Assembly: GCA_036365455.1 (NCBI GenBank)
Contig: JAWQUS010000017.1
Coordinates: 7,936,001 to 8,000,000 of the forward strand
Direction: 5' to 3'
Source: Macrosoma leucophasiata
Lineage: Eukaryota > Arthropoda > Insecta > Lepidoptera > Hedylidae
Length of the DNA: 64,000 bases
The first letter of the stretch is position 1, and each line of letters starts with the position of its first letter. Made by a program: the position numbers and the translations under genes. Positions 1 to 10,283 of this stretch are shown one piece after another. Under the pieces are notes generated by a model. The model worked only from the letters and a program-made list of their open reading frames with translations. It was not told the DNA's origin and made no database searches.

Positions 1-144
1 AGTAGAATCAATAGTAGACCTTGACAGAGTATTCCAAGGAGATTTCCCACAATTGACACGATATTTGAATTAGGAAGCTTATTGAAATTCAAGACATTAT
101 CATGATTTTGTCAGTCATCAATTTAACTACAACGTTAAAATACT

Positions 145-463
145 AAATATAAATAACTGCCCCAGTAGCCTAGTGGTAGCAGGCCACTACTACTACGCTG
201 GAGGTCCTGGGTTCGATTCCCGGGTCGGGGACTATCAGAGATAACGGTTTAAAATCCTTTATCTCTGGTTTTATTGGGATTTTTCCATTTTCTGGAAGTT
301 TCCCAGTACCTCGGAGTTTGGTAATGTGCCCAGAGATGGCAACAGGTTCGCCACCTGTTACATGGGTCAAAAACGTAACCCGCGAATCGTGGGTGTTTGC
401 ATGTATGCTTCAATGCATGCATTTACCTCTACCTACCCCTTCGGGGATTACAGGCGTGAAGTT
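145..463 (+). mobile_element. tRNA-derived SINE, family A, full length
   Basis: The 5' head has a tRNA-like promoter. A box-A-like stretch (TAGCCTAGTGGTAGCAGG) begins near 167 and a box B (GGGTTCGATTCCCGGG) lies near 210-226. The body ends in a conserved tail around CTACCCCTTCGGGGATTACA. A 13-bp direct repeat, acgttaaaatact, occurs at 132-144 and 464-476 and reads as a target-site duplication. The tail itself also ends in acgtt, so part of the match may belong to the element. Other copies lie at 9537-9849, 23131-23430 and 26901-27186. The open frames in it are not genes. Confidence 0.85.
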
Positions 464-534
464 ACGTTAAAATACTTTCCGTGAAAAATAGTTTTTACAT
501 CAATGAATTCAAATAAATGAGTATATATGTATCT

Positions 535-690
535 TCACGCCAGGTCCCTAACGGGGTAGGCAAAGAGTGTAGAGCGCCAGATATCCCGGTTCTGACAAAC
601 CTCTCGTGCCTCGTCTACCTTCATCATTCTCTTCATACGAGTACATGCACGCCGATTCCTAAGACTTTTGATCCCACCATCAGACAGAAC
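535..690 (-). mobile_element. 3' end of a non-LTR retrotransposon, ORF C-terminus (family D)
   Basis: Read on the minus strand, an open frame ends with residues CQNRDIWRST, then AYPVRDLA and a stop at 537-535. A short ATACATATATAC-type tail follows. The same C-terminus recurs, more damaged, at 2990-3215, 57985-58175 and 58745-58845. The repeated shared stop and tail suggest the 3' end of a LINE-type ORF. The clade cannot be told from this piece. Confidence 0.6.
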
Positions 691-910
691 ATGAGTACAT
701 CAATGTATTTCGCATAATCTGTTACCCGCAATTCGACGTTGCTTTAAATAGAACGCTCGTTTGCAACCAGTCACAATTAAAATGTTTGGTACTATGATTT
801 CTTTTTCAGTGCTTTAAAATGTGACAAAAGTTAATCAACGAGCTGACAATCGAATGGCGAAAGCGTTACAATATGACCCTATTGACGCCCTCTCTACACG
901 ATACATTCAA

Positions 911-1056
911 ACTCAGTCTATACTTATTACACTGATTTTACGAACCGGTTCGTGACGCGATATAGATATTTCGATAAAAACACTGTTTAACCTTTATTCC
1001 GACGTTTCGACACGGTTGCACGAGCCGTGGTCGCGGACGGACTCAGTCTATACTTA
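911..1056 (+). mobile_element. Short Penelope-like or foldback-family fragment with 16-bp target duplication
   Basis: The exact 16-bp repeat actcagtctatactta occurs at 911-926 and 1041-1056 and encloses 114 bp. The insert contains cgacgtttcg and gccgtggtcgcgg. These resemble the blocks CGACGTTTCGGTCGC and CCGTGGTC in the foldbacks at 2062-2710 and 9107-9279. The downstream repeat overlaps the 5' end of the Helitron at 1047, so this piece inserted into that Helitron. Penelope-like assignment is inference. Confidence 0.55.
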
Positions 1057-1373
1057 TATTATAAAGAGAAAACATTTGTGTTTTTGGATGTGTGTTTGTA
1101 ACGTTTTCACACAAAAACTACTGGACCGATTTCAAAAAATTTGTTACCATTAGATATCTGCATCTTAATATGTGACATACCCCCTTATTCATAAACGTAC
1201 TTTAGATACGTTTTAGATATAGAATGATTTGTCTTTGTCAGTTGTATTGTCAAATGTGCAGGATAGAAAAAGACAAAGGAGAGATTAGCAACACTTTAGC
1301 TAAAATACGTTTATGAATAAGGGGGATAGGCTATATTACATTTATTGTACGCATAGCCGGGGCAAACCGCTAG
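1047..1373 (+). mobile_element. Non-autonomous Helitron, carrying a MITE
   Basis: The 5' end starts TCTATACTTATATTATAAAG. The 3' end is CTAG at 1370-1373, after a GC-rich stretch (gccggggcaaaccg), followed by T. These are Helitron hallmarks. The body carries the usual lepidopteran phrase actggaccgatttcaaaa. A 146-bp MITE interrupts it at 1180-1325. There is no coding capacity. Confidence 0.75.
1180..1325. mobile_element. MITE, 146 bp, CCCCCTTATTCATAAACG ends (copy 1)
   Basis: Terminal inverted repeats of about 30 bp begin CCCCCTTATTCATAAACGTA. ATA flanks both sides (1177-1179, 1326-1328), which fits a 3-bp target duplication. The second copy at 44798-44943 has exactly the same length. It sits inside the Helitron at 1047-1373. 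The superfamily is not certain; a 3-bp duplication would fit PIF/Harbinger. Confidence 0.85.
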
Positions 1374-1430
1374 TATAATACAATTTGAACGATATAAAAT
1401 GAACGAAGTTGAATGATCAAATCACAGAAA

Positions 1431-1436
1431 TTTATT
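1431..1436 (-). promoter_or_regulatory. AATAAA polyadenylation signal candidate
   Basis: TTTATT on the plus strand reads AATAAA on the minus strand, 85 bp downstream of the stop of the 1519-1733 frame. The hexamer is frequent by chance in AT-rich DNA. Confidence 0.3.
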
Positions 1437-1518
1437 CCCTACACATTTCTCTATGAACGTCCCTAACCGTCAAAGGCAATGGACCATTCGACATGGCACT
1501 AGCTGTCAAAGCAACCAA

Positions 1519-1733
1519 CTAGCAGGTGAATTTAATCAAGGTCTCTTTGGTCCCAAAAGGTCCGGTGGTTGGGCACTTGTAACTTTGTTCTCGTAATAAT
1601 GGACATGTAACCACAAGTTTATGAGCTAAATGGGAGCTGTCACACTTCAGAACAACGTTCTTGTCATTTGAATATAACCAGTGATCACATTTTCGCGCTA
1701 AGCGTATGAGATTGCTTTGTAGTCTGCTTTTGA
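1519..1733 (-). CDS. Unidentified cysteine-containing frame, possible terminal exon of a host gene
   Basis: I do not recognise the family. On the minus strand the frame runs from an acceptor-like site (…AAAAGCAG ending at 1734) to a TAG at 1521-1519. It codes about 70 residues including CDHWLYSND, VVTCPLL and a C-terminal IKFTC, with five cysteines in about 60 residues. An AATAAA lies 85 bp past the stop (1436-1431), the right place for a polyadenylation signal. The frame stays open further upstream to about 1821, but that part is AT-rich and looks non-coding. The pyrimidine tract is weak. No matching upstream exon can be seen because a Helitron begins at 1825. It could also be a chance frame. 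Confidence 0.3.
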
Positions 1734-1824
1734 TAATTGTGATTATGAATATAAGGTGAAACGACTTCACGTCTATATTTTTGGACGAGCAAATGTTTCT
1801 TTCCAATTTTTTAAATATCAAATA

Positions 1825-2003
1825 CTAGTTGTTGCCCGCGGGTTCGATTGCGTGGATATCGAAAAGTAGCCTATGTTATTTCTCAAAGTCAGCTCTATCT
1901 CTGTACCAAATTTCTTTAAAATCGGCTCAGTCGTTTGGACGTGAAAAGGTTACAGACAGACAGACAGACAGAGTTATTTTCGCATTTATAATATTAAGTA
2001 GGG
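1825..2003 (-). mobile_element. Non-autonomous Helitron, minus orientation
   Basis: On the minus strand it starts near CTTAATATTATAAATGCG and ends GGGCAACAACTAG, with CTAG at 1828-1825 followed by T. A (CAGA)n stretch and the phrase aaaatcggctcagtcgtttgg are typical of this lepidopteran Helitron type. Related copies lie at 18256, 29279, 47629, 59057 and 62522. Confidence 0.75.
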
Positions 2004-2061
2004 ATTAATGACAACAACCAGTATCGATATTGTAATTACTCGATATAAAGTAACAAATGTA

Positions 2062-2710
2062 ATTAAAATAAAACTATTTTTACGGATTTATCTCGCGTAT
2101 ATTAAACTAAAATGATTTTTAAAATCAACCCGACGTTTCGGTCGCTTTTCAGCTTCCGTGGTCCCGGGCAGACTGAGGTGACATTTGTCTGACAGAAGTT
2201 TGAAAAAATTATATGTAGCTACCTCCATCGATTTCGTAAACGCCTTGCGTAGCGTTCAGGATTAACACAATAATTACTTATGGTATCTTGAGGTCTTGCA
2301 GACTGCTGCGGCTGGGATTTAATCTTGCTAAGTATGGGATCCCATGATGTTGATGAGAAGATGGATGGCGATTATCAACATCATGGGATCCCATATCTAA
2401 TCGCCATCCATCTTCTCATCAACATCATGGGATCCCATACTTAGCAAGATTAAATCCCAGCCGCAGCAGTCTGCAAGACCTCAAGATACCATAAGTAATT
2501 ATTGTGTTAATCCTGAACGCTACGCAAGGCGTTTACGAAATCGATGGAGGTAGCTACATATAATTTTTTCAAACTTCTGTCAGACAAATGTCACCTCAGT
2601 CTGCCCGGGACCACGGAAGCTGAAAAGCGACCGAAACGTCGGGTTGATTTTAAAAATCATTTTAGTTTAATATACGCGAGATAAATCCGTAAAAATAGTT
2701 TTATTTCAAT
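2062..2710. repeat. 650-bp near-perfect foldback (about 312-bp arms, 23-bp spacer)
   Basis: The left arm is 2062-2374 and the right arm 2398-2710, centred on about 2386. The arms are almost identical inverted copies. The spacer repeats part of the arm (tcaacatcatgggatcccat). Each arm carries CGACGTTTCGGTCGCTTTT and a CCGTGGTCCCGGG block. The right end leads into gtagctcgcgaaaacct, which also follows the foldback at 9107-9279 (agctcgcgaaaacct) and recurs with one change at 51043. An arrangement of inverted terminal repeats from a Penelope-like element is a reasonable guess but is not shown. Confidence 0.85.
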
Positions 2711-2784
2711 GAGTGTAGCTCGCGAAAACCTAAGAACATAAAATGTAATTAATAATTGTTTACTAATTCAAAATTAACTAAGTC

Positions 2785-2925
2785 GGTAGTTTAGAGAAAG
2801 TATGTCACTACTGCTACGTTAAGGTCCTGAGTTCAATGTCCGGGTTGGGTCAGTGCTATTGGGATTATACTAAACATTTTAAAATTTCTGCAGTGCCAAC
2901 TTTGGAGTGTACAAATGTGCGCGTA
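2785..2925 (+). mobile_element. Diverged SINE family A fragment
   Basis: Weak similarity to the family A head: ggtcctgagttcaatgtccgg at the box B place and cagtgctattgggattat further on. It is heavily mutated and lacks the tail. Confidence 0.4.
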
Positions 2926-2989
2926 TTTTTGTAGGATTGTTTTCCTCATTCCTACAAATATACATAATATTTGCGTAGGAACTTAGGAA

Positions 2990-3215
2990 GGAAGGCCCAG
3001 GAATGCCAAGACAGACCTACCTTGACCAATTAGGTAGACAACTGTCTGAGAGTGGGGTCAAGAGACTTATAAATTGGCGTGCACATATGAAGAGAATGAT
3101 GACTGTAGAAGATGCATGGCCTGCCTTGTCAGGACCGGGATATCTGGCGCTCCACACTCCCTGCCTACCCCGTAAAGAATTTGGCGTGAAGATACATACA
3201 TACACAATATTTGAA
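2990..3215 (+). mobile_element. Non-LTR retrotransposon C-terminal fragment (family D)
   Basis: The frame reads PRQTYLDQLGRQL, then INWRAHMKRMMTVEDA, then breaks. The nucleotides for GYLALHTPCLPR are those that read DIWRSTLPAYP in the shifted frame of the better copy at 535-690. The tail is gaagatacatacatacac. It is degenerate and not a gene. Confidence 0.6.
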
Positions 3216-3239
3216 TGTCAAAGGACATAAAAAATCTTG

Positions 3240-4045
3240 TAGAGCGTTATTTTTAGGGGTGACCTTCTTTCGTCGCGTATATTTTCGACCTCTGGGGTTG
3301 AAAAACTCGTTAATAAATGTCTTATATGTATACGATCTCAGAGTTAATACATTTTTATGAACAGATTCTTTCTGGTCTCAGAGTGTCTCAGACAAGGATT
3401 ACTAATTTCATGTAAGTACAATATATTTACATCACACAAGCTTGTGACGAAATTTTCAAAGCATCGTAATATATGAAATTCCATCAACACTAATGAATTT
3501 TCGGGGCAATTTATCATTTTCTCCTACGCGAAGGACAGCATACGGTGTACATGAAATATGTTTACGTAGTGACTTTATAGTCTTAATTTTAGGTACTTAA
3601 CTCTAAATACTTACCTTTACCTTAATATAATGTTTCATGGGAGATGAATAATTATATTTGCAACATTTTATCTAAATTAACTCTTGAAAGTAGCAAGACC
3701 TAGTTTTATATTATGAGGTTTTTATTCCTTTTTCGGATTACGATAACTTACTTGCTCTAACTGTCTGCTCTCTAGCGATACCTCGTATCAGGTCCTAGGA
3801 ATGATACTCGGGTCCAGAAGTAAGTCTGATTATAATATATATTTTTTTTCGTTTGAGTTTATGTTAAAAACCCTAAATGCGACCTAATAGGTAAGCATAG
3901 TCGGTGAATCGTGGATTTTTGCATATATGCATAATACAGTGACAAAAATATAGATAAACTATTAAAACACGTTGTAAGTTCGCAATACTTATTTCGTACA
4001 CTTATGAACAAATATTTGAAATATTCCTGCTTGAAAATATCTAAT
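3240..4045. other. No recognisable feature
   Basis: AT-rich DNA without a supported gene. A short remnant of SINE family A (gtcggtgaatcgtgg) is near 3900. Confidence 0.5.
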
Positions 4046-4049
4046 CTAA

Positions 4050-4565
4050 TCTAAACTAATATTATAAAGAGGTAATATTTTTTTATTTGTTTGTTTTGAA
4101 TAGGCTCAATAACTACTAAACCGGTTTAAAAAGTTCTTTCACTTTTCGAAAGCTACATTATCCACGGGTAACATAGGCTATATTTTATTTTGGAAAAAAT
4201 AGGGTTCCGTAAGATATTTGGGTTTTTCAGACACAAGGTGTAAAAAATCAACCAGAAAAGTTACTTATTTTCCGTACGCTGCCTAAACTATACAAGATAT
4301 CGTCACTATTCTAAAGCTACATTATCCACGCGTAACAAAGGCTATATTTTATTTTGAAAAAAACAGGGTTCCGTAAGATATTTGGGTTTTTCAGACACAA
4401 GGTGTAAAAAATCTACAAGAAAAGTTACTTATTTTGCGTACGCTGCCTAAACTATAAAAGATATCGAGGAAGACTTTAGGCTATTTCTATGTATAATCAT
4501 CACGCTAAGACGAATAGGAGAGGGTAAGCAACATTGCACCGCGCGAAGCCGGGGCGGGCCGCTAG
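4050..4565 (+). mobile_element. Helitron with a 164-bp internal tandem duplication
   Basis: The 5' end is near CTAAACTAATATTATAAAGAGG. The 3' end is CTAG at 4562-4565 after cgcgaagccggggcgggccg. The internal unit starting agctacattatccacg is present at 4151 and 4315 (period 164 bp), with gggttccgtaagatatttgg and tcagacacaaggtgtaaaaa in both. No Rep/helicase coding remains. Confidence 0.75.
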
Positions 4566-4569
4566 TAAG

Positions 4570-6115
4570 TTATAAAACGTTGTATCGCAGATATGTTCAT
4601 AAAAAAGAATGGGTTTTAATTTATCCAACATTTCATGATTTTTATGTTCATATGAGTCAAGTTGAGAGATCTGGCACAAAAAGTTGCTTTAACAAAATTC
4701 CGGTCGCTGTGTTTTTATCCATTAATTAACGAGAAGTACACTGTGGCAAAAATACAATAGAATACGTCGGACATCGTGTTTTCAGAACTGAATTTGCAAT
4801 TACTTTCAATTGCAATCCTTCACTAATTGGAATATATCTGAAAAGTTGATTTTGTTATGAAACTTTTTTAAATAAAACATGATATTATGTATCAACACTG
4901 TCTAATCTATATGCTGATAATCGTACTTCTCAGTTCACAGCACACTTCTTCTAGTTTCCGCACTCTGAGTACATCATTACGGAACGGTCAGGTATCAATA
5001 CTGAAGTTAGTAGGTACGGTAAATAATTGATTAAATCAGAAATTGGTGTGAGTACTTCATAAAATCAAATTTTATAGGTATGTATATAATATGCAATATT
5101 TTTAATGCATAAGTATTATAATATCAACTTGTCTACGCGCCACACACGTAGTTCAATCCAAAACGTCTGAAGAGGTCCAGACAGAATTTCAAATACGTGC
5201 TACTCAAGTTTGAATATTTTATTTGCTTGAATATTTGAAAACACAAATGAATTTTGATTGTATAAGCCCGGGTTTACGATCCGGACGTTTAAGGTCAAAG
5301 TAAATAAGAGGTACGTCTTAACGTCACCCGAGCGAACCCTCTCGTATTATTAACCTTCATAGTAATTTCCTTTGTAAATGATTTTCATTCGGAATAAAAT
5401 TGAAACCGAAATTCAAGAGTATGCAAGGTCCACAAGCTTTCGACAGTGGGCAGCGCTTCTCAATATATCCGAGGAAACGGAACATCTATCACTCCAACCC
5501 TTCTGTCGGATATTTATTATTTACCCACTGACCAAAAGTACTGACCATGGATCCCTTTTATTTGACGGCCGTTGTCTTTGTGATGTATGTGTGTGCTTGT
5601 GTGTTTTGGAGAATTTTGTCCGTGATCATCATGCTTGAGTAAATGTGTCCTGTTTTTTATACCTTATCATCTACGATTATCATTTTTGTATGCTATTTCT
5701 TCCTGTTTTGAATATAGGTTTGCGTCAATAGATGCTGAGATCGATTCGATTTGTCTGCGTGTGCCTATGCCTATTTAGCCTGTGCCTTTTTAGTTGTAGA
5801 CCAGCCGTGAGACATAAATATGTAACTCCATGTTATTCTTTATTATCTTATATCCTTGCTTTTTGTTATTTTACTATTTTATCATTTGCCAATTCTATGC
5901 TACAATACTTATTAGGATTATGTTTTATAGTTTATGTATAAACAATACAGACGATATGTCTATGTAGCGTGTTTAAAGTGGAAATAATAAATTCTTCAGT
6001 AGCATTCAAACGCTACCTCTCGTTGCTTTAAAAGCTAAACCACAGATTGTCATCGACTTTAATTATAAAAATTTAGTGAAAACATGGTCTATGCTGGTCA
6101 GTAGGCTTCCCTTAA
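4570..6115. other. No recognisable feature
   Basis: About 1.5 kb of AT-rich DNA. Several short frames are present, none with codon structure, domains or signals that support a gene. Confidence 0.5.
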
Positions 6116-6118
6116 AAG

Positions 6119-6345
6119 GCTATTACACGACACGGTATTCAGGGTCCGGCAGAAAGGGTAAGCGTGGCCTCGCGCCGGGTTGCCGTTTATTACACTATCC
6201 GGTCGACAGCGCCCTAACTCAATCACAGCACAAATACACGGGGCCGCTCCGGTCGCCCTTATTAGGGCCCTCATTCCCTAAATGTTATTACACTACCATG
6301 ACCCTTGCTATCGTACTCTGAATACTCTGCCGTGTAATAAGTCCT
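6119..6345. mobile_element. MITE-like element with TATTACACG ends
   Basis: The left end ctattacacgacacggtatt is mirrored on the right by a complement reading cttattacacggcagagtat. Two more internal ttattacac motifs (near 6187 and 6287) resemble subterminal repeats. The core is GC-rich against its flanks. No clear target duplication was found. Confidence 0.55.
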
Positions 6346-6349
6346 TTAG

Positions 6350-6945
6350 TCTTTATAACAGAGCACTAAAAATACAACTGGCTAATTTGGGTATACATGT
6401 AGATAAGCATTCATACAGTATGGATCTGACTCACCCCTTCAAGAAATACTAGCTTAGATATTATAAACAACCAACAACCGAAACTTCATATGCTACATTA
6501 ACTCTTATCTAAAGAATAATCTCCCACAAATCGATGTTTCATAGAGAATCGTTTAGAATTTCATGAAGCCCGCGACGTATCAGTATATTGCCGATTTCTA
6601 TTTAATCCCGTCGAATATTCGAGAACGGTGTGGACTGTATCGATTGTGTTTACATTGGGCAGGGTTTGTTGTTTATGTGATGTGAAACTTTAATTATTGT
6701 TCTTGTTGGACAATGCGTGAGGATTAAATTCTATGGAATCAATTAGTATTGAAATAACGAAACATTGTAATTTTAAATCAATTAAGTATTAGTTGGTACG
6801 ATAGGAACTACATTGTTTTGTAATCGCTGACATTCATAAAACGTAAGATGATGGGAGCGACAGGATTCAAACGACAATGCAAATTATCCTTACATTTGTT
6901 TTTGAGATCAGCAAATGGGTAAGTAAGATAATAATAATATTGTGA
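6350..6945. other. No recognisable feature
   Basis: AT-rich unique-looking sequence between a MITE and a SINE fragment. No gene is supported. Confidence 0.5.
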
Positions 6946-6949
6946 AATG

Positions 6950-7098
6950 ATGTATGGCCCCGTAATAACTATCACAGAGATATAACTACTGAGGTCTCTG
7001 GGGGGGGTAAAATCTGTATTTTGACCTCTGGTCTTTGTGTTAGTGTCTATAGGCTGCAGTCATCTGCACGTTTGTTTGCCACCTTTGTTATAAAACAG
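6950..7098 (+). mobile_element. Diverged Bm1-like SINE, 3' part
   Basis: It carries the family landmarks atggccccgtaa, cacagagatataac, ttttgacctctggtctttgtg and ctataggctgcagtcat, ending in a short A-run (ttataaaac). The 5' half is missing. Confidence 0.65.
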
Positions 7099-7099
7099 A

Positions 7100-7735
7100 A
7101 ATCCAGCACGCCTGAGGCTAGTTGACAAAGAAACATCGAACGAATAAAGAAAAACTGATATTTCATAATAATGAAAAAATGCTCAAAAAAAATAACCCGA
7201 AAAATTACTCACTTCATACTTATTCTAGTTTAATAAAATATATCTTAGTAAGCTTTCTTTAAAACAATGAATAAGTAGACAATCACAGAGAGCACCAACA
7301 AAGCCAATGTCATATATTCATAAGGCGTATTATTAATATTTCCCCACAAGTGCGTCATGCATCAACGCTCAGACAGAAGCACTTCGGGTAATGGAAACTA
7401 CCATTATAAATTTCTACCACAAAGAGCACGTCGTTTCGAAGACAAGAGGACATTGATATTTTTCCTCAAAGGCGAAATCCAGAACCTATTTATCGAATTT
7501 CCCCAGTGTCGACTCTTCCAATGCACGAAATAGTTCCTACTATTAGATTAAAGTGGAATTCTTTAGTTTTGTGTATTTCTTTTCTGTTATTTTACCCCTG
7601 TTTAGGGAATAACGTTCGCTTTCTAGACGTCTTATTATGTAATGCTTTGTGACGTATCTGGGGAACATCATCAGTATTTGGTGGACCATGTTGTGAATTT
7701 AATGCTCGTAACTGTGCTTCTTTCTAACTTAAGCC
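7100..7735. other. No recognisable feature
   Basis: AT-rich sequence with no supported gene or repeat. Confidence 0.45.
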
Positions 7736-7764
7736 TTCGGTCCTGGTTGCTATCGATAGATAGC

Positions 7765-8135
7765 TGACGTTGGATCTTGTCGGAGGCCTTAGGCCGCTGT
7801 AGGATGTTTAATATCCGACAGCGGGTTGGCCACTAACCCGTATCTTCATCAACCAATGTACTGCCCTGTAATTGCCGGCACAGAGGCATAACACCTTAGG
7901 TCTCAGGAGTGGTAACTCATCTGCATTTTGAGCTTGGTCTTTGTGTGGGTGTCGACAGGCTGCAGTTATCACTTGTCATCAATGTGAACTGCATGCTTGG
8001 TTGCCACTTCCATAACATAAAAAAATCGCATTGGAGCAGCATGGTGGAGTGGGCTCCAGGCCTCCCCCCAAAACGGGGAGAGACTCGTGCCCAGCGGTGG
8101 GACGTCTCAAGGGTTGCCATTTTTATTATTATAAC
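7765..8135 (+). mobile_element. 3' end of a non-LTR retrotransposon (family F), split by a SINE
   Basis: The left part (ccgacagcgggttggccact, about 7815) and the right part (gcagcatggtggagtggg, from about 8036; then gtgcccagcggtgggac and a TATTATTATAA tail) match consecutive parts of the second copy at 26370-26485. In that copy they are continuous. The 5'-truncated Bm1-like SINE at 7855-8027 therefore inserted between them. Confidence 0.65.
7855..8027 (+). mobile_element. Bm1-like SINE, 5'-truncated
   Basis: It starts at aatgtactgccctgtaattg in the middle of the family sequence and ends cataaaaaaa. It contains ggctgcagttatcact and gtgaactgcatgcttgg. Inserted into the LINE end at 7765-8135. 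Confidence 0.8.
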
Positions 8136-8139
8136 TGTA

Positions 8140-9105
8140 GCCCATCGAGAAGACGGTTGTAGACCTAGGATATTGAGGCTAAAATGTGGCATACTACCCA
8201 GCATCAAACTTTTTACATATTGGCTGACTTAAGTTTATTACAAAAATTGTTTCTTTAAAACCTTTAAAAAATAATAGCATAAGAAATTAATATCAGTTTT
8301 GATATCGTCATACCTTTCGTCACAATTCTAGATTTATTTTTCAAAGCCTGATTCTTTGATACTTTCAAACACATTTCTAATATTGTCGTGATACTCGTAG
8401 AATCACAAAAGATACGGAAAATCCAAACACCATAAAGATCATGGCGAGATATCGGGCAAATATTTGCAGAATCCGCAAACAAAGCTCTGTTGATTTTGTT
8501 TAAGATAAAAAAAAAATCGAATCCAATATGATACTCCGCATCTCATATCTTTATTTCAGAGGACGAAAGATGTATTATTCATCGGTAAATAAACGTATTA
8601 TTTTATTATTTATGCTTCACTTGACCCTCCGGACTCAATTTGATTACACGGAATGTCTACCTTCATAATTCGTTCACTTTATCAAACTCGTGTTCTGCCT
8701 TTATACACACTGAACCTAAACCTCGATTGTTTTTACATTGTTTAATCTAGTATTAGCTATCCTACACTCGTCCTTATTTGTTTTACTGGTCTACATACAC
8801 ATTTAATCCCTTTAAAGGGTTGTCCCATTATCATTAAGCTCTTCCTATAGATTTTAATTTCGAAGAAAGGTTCCCGACCCGCATGATGAATGATTATGAT
8901 TAAAAATGTACATGACCCAATTTCCTACGTGATTGTTATCTGCATGTTTGCACGGAAATATATTTCAGTAAGAATAATGTGTTTTTTGTAGATAGCGGAA
9001 TACTTTTCAAGTACCCTATAAGTAGGTATTCTACTTGAGAAATAATGTGTGAGTTATTTTTAAATTGACATCTAGGGTCAAATAATATCTAAGAATGTAA
9101 TAGTC
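8140..9105. other. No recognisable feature
   Basis: Nearly 1 kb of AT-rich DNA with no gene, repeat or promoter that I can support. Confidence 0.5.
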
Positions 9106-9106
9106 T

Positions 9107-9279
9107 GTAGAAATTAAACTTGCGGATTTTCTCGCGTATACAACACTCCCAAACTTCTTCATACACCCGACGTTTCGGTCGCTTTTCAGCTGCCGTGGTC
9201 ACGGGCTGACTGACCACGTCGACCACGAGTCAGCCCGTGACCACGGCAGCGCTAGAAAATCCGCAAGTTTAATTTCTAC
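9107..9279. repeat. Compact double foldback of the CGACGTTTCGG family
   Basis: The outer perfect inverted repeat is 26 bp (9107-9132 and 9254-9279). The inner perfect inverted repeat is 23 bp (9189-9211 and 9228-9250). The left inner flank holds cgacgtttcggtcgcttttc, as in the large foldback at 2062-2710. It is followed by atgaagctcgcgaaaacct, shared with 51033-51055. Confidence 0.8.
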
Positions 9280-9536
9280 AATGTATGAAGCTCGCGAAAA
9301 CCTACGAAAACGTTAATGTAATAGTCTAAACATATTTTTCAATCTACTGTTCTTTTTTGTACATAGGTACGTGTAGCTTTTTTTTTGTGCTTATGCTTTT
9401 AAACTAAAATCTAGCTCCGGGGTTTCAGGGAGGCATGATGATCTTTTGGAAATGACATTCTTTTGGCCTCAATTTGGTTCAACCAGAACCGCAAAATAGC
9501 TTCACAACATCTATGAAGTTTTCAAAAAACGTAACG

Positions 9537-9849
9537 AAACTAAACGCCTGTAATCCCCGAAGAGGTAGGCAGAGCTAAATACATGCATTCAATCATACAT
9601 GCCAATACTCACGATTCACCGGTTACGTTTGGCCCATGTAACAGGTGGTGAGCCTATTGACATCTCCGGGCACATTACCAAACTTAGACCAAACTTAGTA
9701 CCTAATGGGAAACTTCCAGAAAATGGAAAAATCCCAATAGAACCAGAGATAAAGGATTTTACACCGTTGTAATACCCGCCGACCCAGGAATCGAACCCAG
9801 GACCCCAGCGTAGTAGTACTGGCCTGCTACCACTAGGCTACTGAGGCAG
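9537..9849 (-). mobile_element. tRNA-derived SINE, family A
   Basis: Minus-strand copy. Box A (tagcctagtggtagcagg) lies near 9838-9821 and box B (gggttcgattcctggg) near 9800-9785. It ends with the ccgaagaggtaggcag tail. It has a small internal duplication, aaacttagaccaaacttag. Related copies at 145 and 23131. Confidence 0.85.
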
Positions 9850-9860
9850 TTTGAAGTTGT

Positions 9861-10052
9861 TTGAAGTTTGAATAAAAGCAATATTATAATTTGGGTTCCA
9901 CCAGTACTTTCCCGGGGCCTTGGAACTTTCCAAGTAATTACCCTCCAGTGGTGGTATGTACGTGGGATATGACGAAATGTTACTGAACATGAATTAATCG
10001 CCTTTGCTTGTACTTCTCAGGAATTGTTTTAGTATGATTTCAGTTCCACTTT
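9861..10052 (+). repeat. Local direct duplication, copy 1 (partner 10564-10750)
   Basis: Shares gccttggaactttcca, attaccctccagtg, gtgggatatgacg and cgcctttgcttgtacttct with the segment about 700 bp downstream in the same orientation. It has no transposon ends. Confidence 0.75.
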
Positions 10053-10283
10053 GAAGCTAAAAGAAAACGCTAAATGTGACGACCTCGATCCACTTTATGT
10101 GGACATTGAGGCATTTTGGGATCTGTTTTGTATCGATGTCTAAACGTTACAGTAGTCACTTGACACGCATGTCAACTGTGTGCTCGTTTGTCATCATAAT
10201 AGATCGATATAAAAAAAAGAAAGTATGACTGTGCTGTATTTTTTCATGAATGTAAGAGCCATAAAAACACTTCACAATCCAAA

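Noticed and set aside
2062..2710. Hammerhead-type ribozyme in the foldback arms
   Set aside because: The complement has ctgaaaagcgaccgaaacgtc, which recalls hammerhead core pieces. The invariant core G is replaced and no proper stem II forms, so I do not claim it.
5378..5941. Small secreted or membrane proteins (86 and 69 residues)
   Set aside because: Hydrophobic residues follow from T-rich DNA; no codon bias, splice or polyadenylation context.
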